Assembly: GCF_002218085.1 (NCBI RefSeq)
Contig: NZ_BDUC01000001.1
Coordinates: 931,955 to 995,954, forward strand
Reading direction: 5' to 3'
Length of the DNA stretch: 64,000 nt
Origin: Tolypothrix sp. NIES-4075
GTDB taxonomy: Bacteria; Cyanobacteriota; Cyanobacteriia; Cyanobacteriales; Nostocaceae
Numbering within the stretch: position 1 is the first letter of the stretch; the number at the start of each line of letters is the position of its first letter. This document shows positions 16,560-24,625 of this stretch, in pieces. Below the pieces are notes generated by a model that was given only the letters and a program-made list of their open reading frames with translations, was not told the DNA's origin and did no database searches. The translations under genes and the position numbers were made by a program.

Positions 16560-17003
16560 CTAGTTGAAACTAGAGCGGACGCGGGGTTTAACAATAGGTC
16601 GTGAGTCGTTTCCTTCTCTTGGTCTCGATTTTGGTGCTGGTAATCGCTCTTCGGAATCTTCATCAAAAGACATACCTTCTCGACCTTGGGCATTACTGCC
16701 GTAGATATCTAGGTATACTGATTGTCCAGCTGTTTCGGCGGCTGCGGCAATAACCGTGCGAATCGCCTGGATATTGCGTCCTCCGCGACCAAACACTTTT
16801 CCTTTATCTGCGCTGTCAAAGGCTATGCGAATCCAAACTCGTTTGAGGATGTGAGAAACTTCACAATCGACGCTTAAAGACTGCGGAGATTCCAAAAACG
16901 GCTGCACTAAAAACTTTACCAGCCTAACGTAGTCAGGGCTGGCTGTCCTCAATTTTGTTTCGTCGTTATGATGCGGCTTTTGCACTGAGCTGTTCAAAAA
17001 CAT
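16560..17003 (-). CDS. khpA: KH-domain RNA-binding protein (KhpA family)
   Basis: A 147-residue protein. Residues about 24-105 form the KH domain: LVKFLVQPFLESPQSLSVDC, then RVWIRIAFDSADKGKVFGRGGRNIQAIRTVI. The GRGG loop is the GxxG RNA-contact motif. The C-terminal 40 residues are charged and disordered, longer than the usual 75-80-residue KhpA, as commonly seen in cyanobacteria. It overlaps rpsP by 38 bp and is translated from the same mRNA. KhpA-type proteins bind many RNAs and link to cell-size control. Confidence 0.88.
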   Translation of the reverse strand: MFLNSSVQKPHHNDETKLRTASPDYVRLVKFLVQPFLESPQSLSVDCEVSHILKRVWIRIAFDSADKGKVFGRGGRNIQAIRTVIAAAAETAGQSVYLDIYGSNAQGREGMSFDEDSEERLPAPKSRPREGNDSRPIVKPRVRSSFN

Positions 17004-17226
17004 TAGCTTTTTGTAATATGCTACGCACGGTGTCAGTTGGTTGAGCGCCTTGTTGCAGTCGCTTCACAATACCATCAACATCGAGTCGCACTTCATCGGT
17101 TCTGGGGTTGTAAAATCCAAGTTCTTCTAGGGGACGACCATCGCGGCGAGCGAGGCTGTTAATAGCGACAATACGATAACTTACTTCCCGTTTTTTTCCG
17201 TATCGCTTTAAGCGCAGTTTAATCAT
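16966..17226 (-). CDS. rpsP: 30S ribosomal protein bS16
   Basis: An 86-residue protein with the full bS16 pattern: MIKLRLKRYGKKREVSYRIV, then DSRAxRDGR-type SLARRDGRPLEELGFYNPRT, then VKRLQQGAQPTDTVRSILQK. It is a core component of the small ribosomal subunit. It lies between ffh (180 bp upstream) and khpA (overlapping), the usual cyanobacterial order. Confidence 0.97.
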   Translation of the reverse strand: MIKLRLKRYGKKREVSYRIVAINSLARRDGRPLEELGFYNPRTDEVRLDVDGIVKRLQQGAQPTDTVRSILQKANVFEQLSAKAAS

Positions 17227-17319
17227 GATTGAGAAAATATTCTCCTATACGTGACCTATCAGTTTGTAGCTTGTTGATGCTGGAATGCTAATTTTAGCAC
17301 TAGCCTAGCATTAACTGCT

Positions 17320-17402
17320 ATGAGTCAATGGGGACTGGGGACTGGCGACTGGGGGACAAGGGGACAAGGGGGAATTACCCATGTCCCATGCCCCATGCCC
17401 AA
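17320..17402. repeat. GGGGACTGGGG / GGGGACAAGG short repeats
   Basis: A G-rich plus-strand tract of units such as GGGGACTGG and GGGGACAAG is followed by CCCATGCCCCATGCCC. It fills the spacer between ffh and rpsP. Confidence 0.8.
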
Positions 17403-17406
17403 TATC

Positions 17407-18864
17407 CTAAAGATTACCAAAGCCTTTCTTCTTTTTGTCTTTCTTTTTCTTTTTAGCACTTGCAGCGCCAGTATAACCTCGCCATCCTGGGGCGGGGGGA
17501 CGATTGCCTGCTGGGTAGGGGTTGCCCATACCGCCGCCGAACATACCGGGCATACCGGGCATACCGCCACCTTGACCCATTTGCTGCATGAGCGATCGCA
17601 TTTTTTGGAAATCAGCTACCAACTTACTCACATCGGCTTCTCTATAACCAGAACCACCGGCAATTCTCCGCCGTCGGCTGGGAGAACTTGCCAATAAATC
17701 AGGATCGTGGCGTTCCTGTTTGGTCATCGAGTTAATCATCGCCTCACAACGCTTGAGTTGTGTTTCTCCCTGCTTTAGCTGATCGTCTGATAGCTTGTTC
17801 ATCCCTGGAATCATCTTGATGATACCACCCAGCGATCCCATGTTTTTCAGCAGGCGCAACTGTTTGAGAAAGTCGGTAAAATCGAACTTTGCCGATAAGA
17901 TTTTCTCCTGCATTTTCTCGGCATCTGCCAAGTCCATTTCTTCTTGGGCTTTTTCTACCAGCGTCAGAACATCGCCCATTCCCAAAATTCGCGATGCCAT
18001 CCGGTCAGGGTAAAATGGTTGCAGAGCCTCGACTTTTTCACCCACGCCGACAAACTTAATCGGCGCACCGGAAATTTGCCGCACTGATAAAGCCGCACCA
18101 CCACGGCTATCGCCATCGAGTTTGGTAAGAATCGCTCCAGTAATGCCGATTTGCTCATGGAAGGTGCGGGTGAGATTTGCCGCTTCTTGACCGGTCATCG
18201 AGTCCACTACCAAGAGCGTTTCGTGCGGTTGGACTGTTTGTTTGATGCGGGCTAACTCCCCCATCATCTCTTCATCAATTTGCAAGCGACCCGCAGTATC
18301 GATAATTACTGTGTCAATACCTTCTGAACGACCGCGTTCGATACCTTGACGGGCAATTTCTACTGGGTCAGCATCGCTTCCCAGTTCAAAAACTGGCACG
18401 TCAATTTGCTTACCTAGTGTTATTAGCTGGTCAATAGCTGCCGGACGATACACGTCTGTTGCCACCATTAAGCAGCTGCGTTCTAATTTACGTAAATGTA
18501 AAGCTAACTTAGCTGTGGCTGTGGTTTTACCGGTTCCCTGCAACCCAGCCATCAGCACAACGGTGGGTGATTTTTCAGCTTGTGCTAAGGGAACATTCAC
18601 ATCCCCCATTACCTGCACCAGCTCATCGTAAACAATTTTAATGAACTGTTGGTCAGGTCGCACGCCAGCAGTTACCTCGGCTCCCTGAGCCTTTTCCTCG
18701 ACTTCGGTAATAAAATCTTTGACTACCTGAAGATTGACATCTGCTTCCAACAAAGCGCGACGCACTTCACGCAAAGCGTCTTGAATGTTGGATTGGGAAA
18801 TTTTGTCCTGTCCTCGCAGTTTCTTCCAGGCAGCTTCTAAACGGTCAGATAGAGCATCAAACAT
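17407..18864 (-). CDS. ffh: Signal recognition particle protein Ffh
   Basis: A 485-residue protein from ATG 18864 (MFDALSDRLEAAWKKLRGQD); 12 upstream in-frame codons are ignored. It has the N domain, a GTPase G domain with GLQGTGKTTATAKLA, DTAGR, TKLDGDSRGGAALS and the GVGEKVEALQPF end, then the Met-rich M domain that binds SRP RNA and signal sequences (KMIPGMNKLS, SMTKQERHDP). The tail is Gly/Met/Lys-rich. Ffh targets membrane and thylakoid proteins co-translationally. No SRP RNA gene was seen nearby. Confidence 0.96.
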   Translation of the reverse strand: MFDALSDRLEAAWKKLRGQDKISQSNIQDALREVRRALLEADVNLQVVKDFITEVEEKAQGAEVTAGVRPDQQFIKIVYDELVQVMGDVNVPLAQAEKSPTVVLMAGLQGTGKTTATAKLALHLRKLERSCLMVATDVYRPAAIDQLITLGKQIDVPVFELGSDADPVEIARQGIERGRSEGIDTVIIDTAGRLQIDEEMMGELARIKQTVQPHETLLVVDSMTGQEAANLTRTFHEQIGITGAILTKLDGDSRGGAALSVRQISGAPIKFVGVGEKVEALQPFYPDRMASRILGMGDVLTLVEKAQEEMDLADAEKMQEKILSAKFDFTDFLKQLRLLKNMGSLGGIIKMIPGMNKLSDDQLKQGETQLKRCEAMINSMTKQERHDPDLLASSPSRRRRIAGGSGYREADVSKLVADFQKMRSLMQQMGQGGGMPGMPGMFGGGMGNPYPAGNRPPAPGWRGYTGAASAKKKKKDKKKKGFGNL

Positions 18865-19769
18865 AATTTGGTTACAGGTAGTTAGCCGACAACGAAGCAT
18901 GAGCTGTAGCGTTTGGGTGCTACTGTTTAACTTCCAATATTTTCAGGTGCTATTTACCAGCTTAGTAGTTTTCATTCCGTCTGTAGCTACCGAATACCTA
19001 GTAGTTTAAAGGGGAATGGGGAATGGGGGAATGGGGGAGGGGGAGACAAGGGGACAAGGAGGATAAGGAAACAAAAACATAATTCTTTCCCCCCATCCCC
19101 CCCTCTCCCCCTCTCCCACTCCCCACTCCCCACTCCCCTACGCCAAAAAAAAATGTAACATTTATATATCACAATATATATTGAGTTATGATTCATACAT
19201 TGTATTGATTTCCTGACAAGAGAGATGGACAGTAGTAAAGCGATCGCTCTTTCCCACCTCTTTCATTTATCCCTAACCAGATGACCCAGCCAAAGTTTCA
19301 CATAATTCAGACATCTTTTAGAAAGAATGACTCTTACGTTGCCTTCATACCGCTTTATCAAAGACGGAATTAGACAGCCATCAAGAAGGGTCACAGATAA
19401 ATACACGCAAACAAAATACTTTTTTTAGGAAAAATGATACATAATTTTCCTAATTGGGAATTTATCTATCTATTCAGGATGCGTTAGCGTTCGCGCAGCG
19501 TGTCGCTTTGCGACTCAGCTTTCCGAAGGAATCGCTTTATATATTCTTATCAAGATTCCCTAATTAATCGGGCACTGCATTACCGATAAAAACTTCTCTA
19601 GTTTTCATACCTGCCTGTAACAAAATGCCTTGGTTATGCCACGTTATGTCAGCAAGAGTGCATCATATCGTGTAATTTACTATTTTGTCTTAGGACTCGC
19701 GGGTTGAATCACTAGTAAATTCTGGGCTGATTAAACTAATTGTAAAAACAACAAGGAAAGTATTGAAAC
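18865..19769. other. 900-bp gene-free interval with repeats
   Basis: Between divergent genes. 19010-19140 holds GGGGAATGGGGGAGGGGGAG repeats followed by their complement CCCCTCTCCCACTCCCC, able to form a long hairpin. 19479-19545 holds GC-rich palindromes (GCGTTAGCGTTCGCGCAGCG, GTCGCTTTGCGAC). A short frame at 19281 (MTQPKFHIIQTSFRKNDSYV) stops after 30 codons and is not called. Confidence 0.55.
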
Positions 19770-20921
19770 ATGACTCTAACCAATCGGAAAAATAGTACTT
19801 TTTCTCAAGAAGCGAAAGCAGAACTGATTTCATTGCTCAAGCAGATTATTATTCTGGCTGCTATAGGTCTTATAGTGATGCTGCTGACGAACGGTAAACC
19901 ACCAGTAGTTGTGGTTGGTTTGAGCTTTTGCTTAACTGCTTTTTTTGTAGCCAGAAACGAACAGAAGCGGGTTTTGCAAAAGCCTCAATTGACATCTCAA
20001 ACTGACAATTTATCAGCACCTAACCTCAACGATGCTGACTTGAGCGATGCGGAAATTAATCAGCTATCAGTTGATCAAGATTTGCTACAAAAATTAGTTT
20101 ATCAAGTATCTTCAGAGCAATTAAGCAAAGCTCACTTTCTCCTTGCCAACCTCAGCAATGCTAACCTCAATAATATCAACCTTGATGATGTATATTTCAG
20201 TGGTACTGATTTTAGTAATGCTCAGTTAGTAAATACCAGCTTTTTAAATGGCAACTTCTGCGGTGCAAACCTCAGCAATGCGAATCTTAGCAATGCCAAC
20301 CTCAGCAATGCCAACCTCAGCAATGCTAATCTCAGCAATGCCAACCTCAGCAATGCTAATCTCAGCAATGTAAACCTCAGCAGTGCCAACCTCAACAATG
20401 CTCAGTTAATAGATGCAAACCTCAGCAATGCTAACCTTAGTGATGCCAACTTCAGTGGTGCTAACCTCAACGATACCAACCTTAGTGGTGTTTACTTATG
20501 GAATGGCAACTTCAACGATGCTCAACTAGTAGGTGCGAACTTCAGCAATGCCTACATGAACAGTGCCAAGTTGAAAAATGCTAATCTCAGCAGTGCCGAT
20601 CTCAAAAATGCTAAACTGAGCGATGCCAAACTTAAAGATGCTAACCTCAGCAATGCCGACCTGAGAGGGGCAGACCTCAGCAGTGCTAATTTGAAGAATG
20701 CTAACTTTAGCGATGCTAACCTCAAAGATGCGAATTTATGTGGGGCTAATTTAGAGGATGCGAATTTGAATAATGCTGACTTGAGAAATACTGATTTGAG
20801 CAATGCCAACTTGAATAATGCGAAAGTCGAGAAAACTCGCTTTGGATCGAATCAAGGCTTTTCTGAAGAGATGAAGCTAGAGTTAAAGCTTATAGGGGCA
20901 ATTTTTGAAGATAATTGGTAA
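19770..20921 (+). CDS. Pentapeptide-repeat membrane protein
   Basis: A 383-residue protein. Residues about 22-60 form two hydrophobic segments (IIILAAIGLIVMLL and VVVVGLSFCLTAFFVA), so it should sit in a membrane with the rest in the cytoplasm. From about residue 120 to 365 it is a right-handed beta-helix of pentapeptide repeats, mostly NLSNA, DLSSA and NLKDA. In the centre nine or more units are nearly identical NLSNA, and the DNA there is a tandem 15-bp repeat (AACCTCAGCAATGCC). The function of most such cyanobacterial proteins is unknown. Confidence 0.85.
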   Translation: MTLTNRKNSTFSQEAKAELISLLKQIIILAAIGLIVMLLTNGKPPVVVVGLSFCLTAFFVARNEQKRVLQKPQLTSQTDNLSAPNLNDADLSDAEINQLSVDQDLLQKLVYQVSSEQLSKAHFLLANLSNANLNNINLDDVYFSGTDFSNAQLVNTSFLNGNFCGANLSNANLSNANLSNANLSNANLSNANLSNANLSNVNLSSANLNNAQLIDANLSNANLSDANFSGANLNDTNLSGVYLWNGNFNDAQLVGANFSNAYMNSAKLKNANLSSADLKNAKLSDAKLKDANLSNADLRGADLSSANLKNANFSDANLKDANLCGANLEDANLNNADLRNTDLSNANLNNAKVEKTRFGSNQGFSEEMKLELKLIGAIFEDNW

Positions 20922-20971
20922 TGAGTAATGGGTAATGGGTAACAGTTTACACTATATGGTGGAAGTTAGTA

Positions 20972-21246
20972 GTGGAAATTGATATTACTAGTAGTTCGGA
21001 AAATCGCTTTGAAGTATATGCAGATTTTGGTGTGCCGGAAATTTGGCGATATGATGGCAAGTCTTTCCGTATTAATATACTTCAGAATCAAGAATATGTA
21101 ACTGTTGAAAGAAGTTTAGCATTTCCTAATTTACCTATTGCAGAAATCTCTAGTTTTTTACAACAGGTTGGGTAGAAAGATTATTTAGAGTTAGTTAGAG
21201 AATTCCGTGATTGGATTAAAAGTCAAATTCGGGAAAATGCGGGTTA
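20972..21246 (+). pseudogene. Uma2-family C-terminal remnant
   Basis: The frame reads EIDITSSSENRFEVYADFG, VPEIWRYDGKSF, QNQEYVTVERSLAFPNLP, the conserved C-terminal half of Uma2 (PD-(D/E)XK-like) proteins. It includes the E.DI...S..R...Y...GV.E.W block. It has no N-terminal half. A stop at 21173 cuts off the natural end, which still reads DYLELVREFRDWIKSQIREN beyond it. A gene fragment, not expected to be functional. Confidence 0.7.
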
Positions 21247-21350
21247 GTCGTTAGTTGTTGGTGGTTAATTGTTACTTGTTAGTGGTTAGTTGTTAGTCAT
21301 TATCCGCTATGTACTATCCACCAACCACTGTCCACTATCCACTATCCACC
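21240..21350. repeat. GTTAGTTGTT / CCACTATCCAC repeats
   Basis: The spacer between the Uma2 remnant and the aminopeptidase gene is made of GTTAGTTGTTGGTGG units and their imperfect complement ACTATCCACCAACC. It reaches the stop codon of the aminopeptidase (QASAVEDLVGG end). Confidence 0.7.
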
Positions 21351-22724
21351 AACTAAATCCTCTACAGCACTGGCTTGATTTGGCAATGCAGCTGTTAAAA
21401 TTTCGCTGCCTTCTGTTGTAACTAAAACATCATCTTCGATGCGGATTCCGCGTACATCGGCAAATTGAGATAAACGCTGCCAGTTGAGGAGATTATGATA
21501 CTTTGAGCGCAAGTTAGCATCATTTAAAATCGCTGGAACTTGATAAAAACCAGGTTCGATTGTAACTAACATTCCCGGACGTAGGGGACGATTTAAACGT
21601 AGGTAGCCTAAACCAAAGCGATCGCTTCTTTCTCTTTTCTCTTCATACCCTGCCAAATCCCCCAAGTCTTCCATATCATGCACATCCAAACCCAGCAAAT
21701 GACCGATTCCGTGGGGGAAAAACAGCGCGTGAGCATCCATTTCTACTAAGTCTTCAGCATTTCCTTTCAAAATGCCTAAATTTACTAAACCTTCAGCAAT
21801 GACGGTGCAAGCTAGTAAATGAATATCCTCATACTCTACACCAAGACGGATTTTGGCAATGCACGCATCATGAGCCGCCAATACCACATCATAAATATCT
21901 CTCTGGGTAGATGAAAACTTTCCAGATACAGCCCAAGTGCGAGTGACATCAGCCGCCCAACCAATTTCTGTTTCCGCACCGACATCGGCAAGTAGTAAAT
22001 CACCAGGTTGCAAAGAATGGTGATACTGCTCATTATGCAGAACTTCGCCATGAACGGTGACAATACTGTTGTAGGAAGTAGTCATGTTATGGGCGATGAT
22101 AACTGCTTCCATCGCTGCCCGCACTTCTGCTTCTATTTTGGCGCTAGTTGTAGCACGCATACCAGCTTTATGCGCTTCGACGGTGACAGCAGCGGCTTTT
22201 CTTAACTCAATTAATGCGGCTTCGTCGTGGGTGAGACGCACTGTAACAATTGCTTTGGCTAACTCTAAGTCAATTCCGGCTGGCTGAATTTGCGGTAAGA
22301 CTAATCTATCCAACAGTTGCGATTGTTGCGTCCAAGTACCTGCATCTTGCACGGCAATTGTTGCCGCACCTTCTACTGATAATTCTAATTCCACCATTGG
22401 TTTAGCAACATCGGCGCCAATTTTCTGGGCGATTTCTTCACGCATAGGCATTTCTCCATGCCATAAAGCGCTACTAGGTTTCGGATCGTCCATGAATAGT
22501 TCTAACTTGCCGGCTTCTAAGCGAATTACCGCATTTGGTAAGGCAAGTCCGGCAAAATAGAGGAAATGACTGCTAGCGCGAAAGGGAAAGACATTTGCTG
22601 GGAAGTTACGCGGATTAGTATTTCCTGACCAAAGAATTACCGGAAAATCAATTAGGGTGGCTAGTCGTTGTCTTCGCTGCCGTAGAGTATCGACAAGGGA
22701 GTTAGAAGTGTTTTGTATCAGCAT
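21342..22724 (-). CDS. Xaa-Pro aminopeptidase (M24B, AMPP type)
   Basis: A 460-residue protein from ATG 22724 (MLIQNTSNSLVDTLRQRRQR); 29 codons before it are repeat-derived. It has the N-terminal aminopeptidase-P domain (NFPFRASSHFLYFAGLALPN-type) and the pita-bread catalytic domain. Dinuclear metal ligands are visible: D in LLADVGAE, D in WAADVTRTW, H in HGIGHLLGLDVHD, E in TIEPGFY and E in RIEDDVLV. It removes N-terminal residues before proline in cytoplasmic peptides. It stands alone between repeats. Confidence 0.93.
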   Translation of the reverse strand: MLIQNTSNSLVDTLRQRRQRLATLIDFPVILWSGNTNPRNFPANVFPFRASSHFLYFAGLALPNAVIRLEAGKLELFMDDPKPSSALWHGEMPMREEIAQKIGADVAKPMVELELSVEGAATIAVQDAGTWTQQSQLLDRLVLPQIQPAGIDLELAKAIVTVRLTHDEAALIELRKAAAVTVEAHKAGMRATTSAKIEAEVRAAMEAVIIAHNMTTSYNSIVTVHGEVLHNEQYHHSLQPGDLLLADVGAETEIGWAADVTRTWAVSGKFSSTQRDIYDVVLAAHDACIAKIRLGVEYEDIHLLACTVIAEGLVNLGILKGNAEDLVEMDAHALFFPHGIGHLLGLDVHDMEDLGDLAGYEEKRERSDRFGLGYLRLNRPLRPGMLVTIEPGFYQVPAILNDANLRSKYHNLLNWQRLSQFADVRGIRIEDDVLVTTEGSEILTAALPNQASAVEDLVGG

Positions 22725-22828
22725 TGGGCATTGGTAATAGGTAATTGGTAATAGGTAATTGGTAATAGGTAATTGGTAATTATTTTCCATCCTCCATGCC
22801 CGATTACCCATTATCCATTACCCATTCC
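22725..22828. repeat. TAATTGGTAATAGG short repeats
   Basis: GGTAATAGGTAATTGGTAATAG units are followed by CCCATTATCCATTACCC. They separate the aminopeptidase start from the end of the lipoprotein gene and would extend the aminopeptidase frame artificially. Confidence 0.75.
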
Positions 22829-23098
22829 CTAGTTTTTATCGTCGTCTTTGTCGTCGTCTTTATCGTCGTCTTTGTCGTCGTCTTTATCGTCTTTTTGGTC
22901 GTTGTTAGAACGGACAGGCTGTTGGTTAGTCTGATTATTGTACTGAGTATTTTGTTGATTTTGTTGCTGGGTTTGAGTCTGTGGCTTTGTTTCGTTGTCA
23001 CCGCAGCTGACTAATCCCCCGGAGATTAGAGCTAAGTTGACAGCAGTGAAAATGCTGGCGATCGCCTTTATCCATAAGTTTCCGTTTTTATTTAACAT
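22829..23098 (-). CDS. Small lipoprotein with KDDDK repeat tail
   Basis: An 89-residue protein. A signal peptide (IKAIASIFTAVNLALISGG) ends in the lipobox LVSC, so the Cys at residue 32 should be lipidated and the protein anchored in a membrane. A Gln/Asn/Thr-rich linker follows, then a strictly periodic acidic tail KDDDKDDDKDDDK. The tail could bind cations. The DNA of the tail is a 12-bp tandem repeat (GTCGTCTTTATC / GTCGTCTTTGTC on the plus strand), so length is likely variable. No homologous family is recognised. Confidence 0.65.
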   Translation of the reverse strand: MLNKNGNLWIKAIASIFTAVNLALISGGLVSCGDNETKPQTQTQQQNQQNTQYNNQTNQQPVRSNNDQKDDKDDDKDDDKDDDKDDDKN

Positions 23099-23233
23099 TG
23101 CCTCAAACTCTTGGAGTTAGAATTACTAATCCTACAATACTGCGATCCCAGTTGTTGTTATCAAACTATTGACAAAGATATCAACTTGTGAATTTGTCAC
23201 AATAGTTAAATAAACTTATTTTCAGGTTAAAAA

Positions 23234-23683
23234 ATGTCTGCAAAAAATCAAGTAAAGTTGAGCAACACGCCAATCGGCGATTGGTCGATTGAGCAATTGC
23301 CGGGATTAAGTCAGGAAGAACTAGCCCAACTGCAAAACTGCGGTATTTGTACCACAAAAGCGCTCTTTCAACAAGGAAATACTCTCCAATCTAAAGTGGC
23401 GCTGGCAAATAAATTACAAGTTCATCTTCAGTATGTAAATAAATGGGTAGCTTTGGCGGATTTGGCTCGGATTCCGAGTGTGGGGACGCAATATTGCGGA
23501 TTATTGCTTCATGCGGGTATTGGTTCAGTAGCGCAGTTGGCTGAAACTCCCACTCACAGATTGCATCAACAAATTATGCGTTTGCAGGTAGCAACCATGC
23601 AGCGACGAGATTTATGTCCAGCAATTGAGTTAGTGCAACAATGGTGTCAACAAGCAAAAACAGTTATGAGTTATAAGTTATGA
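23234..23683 (+). CDS. DUF4332 helix-hairpin-helix protein
   Basis: A 149-residue protein matching the DUF4332 pattern: IEQLPGLSQEELAQLQNCGI, then WVALADLARIPSVGTQYCGL and LLHAGIGSVAQLAETPTHRL. These are two helix-hairpin-helix-type modules of the kind found in DNA-binding and nuclease-associated proteins. The C-terminal MSYKL runs into a tandem TTATGAGTTA repeat, so the native end may be a little earlier. The role is unknown; it is widespread in cyanobacteria. Confidence 0.8.
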   Translation: MSAKNQVKLSNTPIGDWSIEQLPGLSQEELAQLQNCGICTTKALFQQGNTLQSKVALANKLQVHLQYVNKWVALADLARIPSVGTQYCGLLLHAGIGSVAQLAETPTHRLHQQIMRLQVATMQRRDLCPAIELVQQWCQQAKTVMSYKL

Positions 23684-23772
23684 GTTATGAGTTACGAGTT
23701 ACGAATTTAATTTAACTCCTAACTCCTCACTTTTAACTCCTCACTTTTAATTCCTAACTCCTCACTTTTAAC
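23665..23772. repeat. TTATGAGTTA / TAACTCCTCACTTTTAA repeats
   Basis: Units of TATGAGTTA and ACGAGTTACG are followed by CTCCTCACTTTTAACTCC repeated about four times. It lies between the convergent DUF4332 and TetR genes. Confidence 0.75.
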
Positions 23773-23775
23773 TCA

Positions 23776-24390
23776 TCACTCTTTTACCAACACACCATTG
23801 AGGAATATATCAGCCAGTCCTTCTGCCATTTCTTTCATTTCTTGCGGGGAGGCATCAGGTTCCATCAAGGTATTATTGGAAAAACCTGCAACGGCAAACA
23901 TTCCTAAAAAAACTTTGGCAACCAGTTTAGCATTCGTTTGGCGATAGATGCCTCTATCCATCGCGGTTTGAAAGAAAGCTTCGGCAACTGAGCTCATTTT
24001 ATCAATCACTTCTAATTGAATGCGATCGCGCAAATCTGGGTGAAACTGCGCTTCCATAAAACAAACTCGCATCAAATCGACATTTTTGTGCATATTCCAC
24101 ATCCGCCGGCGCATCACCTGCGCGACAGCCTTATAACTGCCCATTTCACTCAATTCTGTGAGCAAATCTGTCAAAATCTCCACCCAGCCGTTAGTTGCTA
24201 CCTCAATCAAAATCGCCTTTTTATTAGGAAAATGACGAAACAAAGTACCTTCAGCTACACCCGCTGCTTGTGCTAAATCGCGGGTAGTCGTACCGTCAAA
24301 TCCCTGTGAAGCAAATAACCGCAGTGCCGCGCTTAAAATGCGGCTACGGGTTTGTGCTTCAGCTGGCGGGGAAGAATTAAAAACTCGCAT
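23776..24390 (-). CDS. TetR-family transcriptional regulator
   Basis: A 204-residue protein. The N-terminal helix-turn-helix GTTTRDLAQAAGVAEGTLFR plus HFPNKKAIL (residues about 35-64) is the classic TetR DNA-binding domain, preceded by RILSAALRLFASQGFDG. The C-terminal 130 residues form the ligand-binding helical domain (RRRMWNMHKNVDLMRVCFME, KLVAKVFLGMFAVAGFSNNT). It is divergent from the M16 protease pair, about 235 bp away, and may control it or itself. The ligand is unknown. Confidence 0.92.
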   Translation of the reverse strand: MRVFNSSPPAEAQTRSRILSAALRLFASQGFDGTTTRDLAQAAGVAEGTLFRHFPNKKAILIEVATNGWVEILTDLLTELSEMGSYKAVAQVMRRRMWNMHKNVDLMRVCFMEAQFHPDLRDRIQLEVIDKMSSVAEAFFQTAMDRGIYRQTNAKLVAKVFLGMFAVAGFSNNTLMEPDASPQEMKEMAEGLADIFLNGVLVKE

Positions 24391-24479
24391 AATAGTTACG
24401 GTAATGTTTCCGGAACAGGATTTGTAGCATTATTGTCTAACGTGAAGTATAAAAACCACAGAAAGCTTAATACAAGATT

Positions 24480-24612
24480 AACGCCCTGTTTGATTGGGCA
24501 TTGGGAATTGGGAATTGGGAACGTGGTAATTGGTCATCGGGCATGGGACATTGATAATAATTCTTTCCCCTTTCCCCCTCTCCCATTCCCCATTCCCCAT
24601 TCCCTAGTCCCT
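24480..24612. repeat. GGGAATTGGGAATTGGGAACG / CCCCATTCCCC repeats
   Basis: G-rich units on the plus strand are followed by CCCCTTTCCCCCTCTCCC units. They lie between the TetR gene and the M16 pair and can form a hairpin in the leader of the protease gene. Confidence 0.75.
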
Positions 24613-24625
24613 TTCATTTTTCCTT

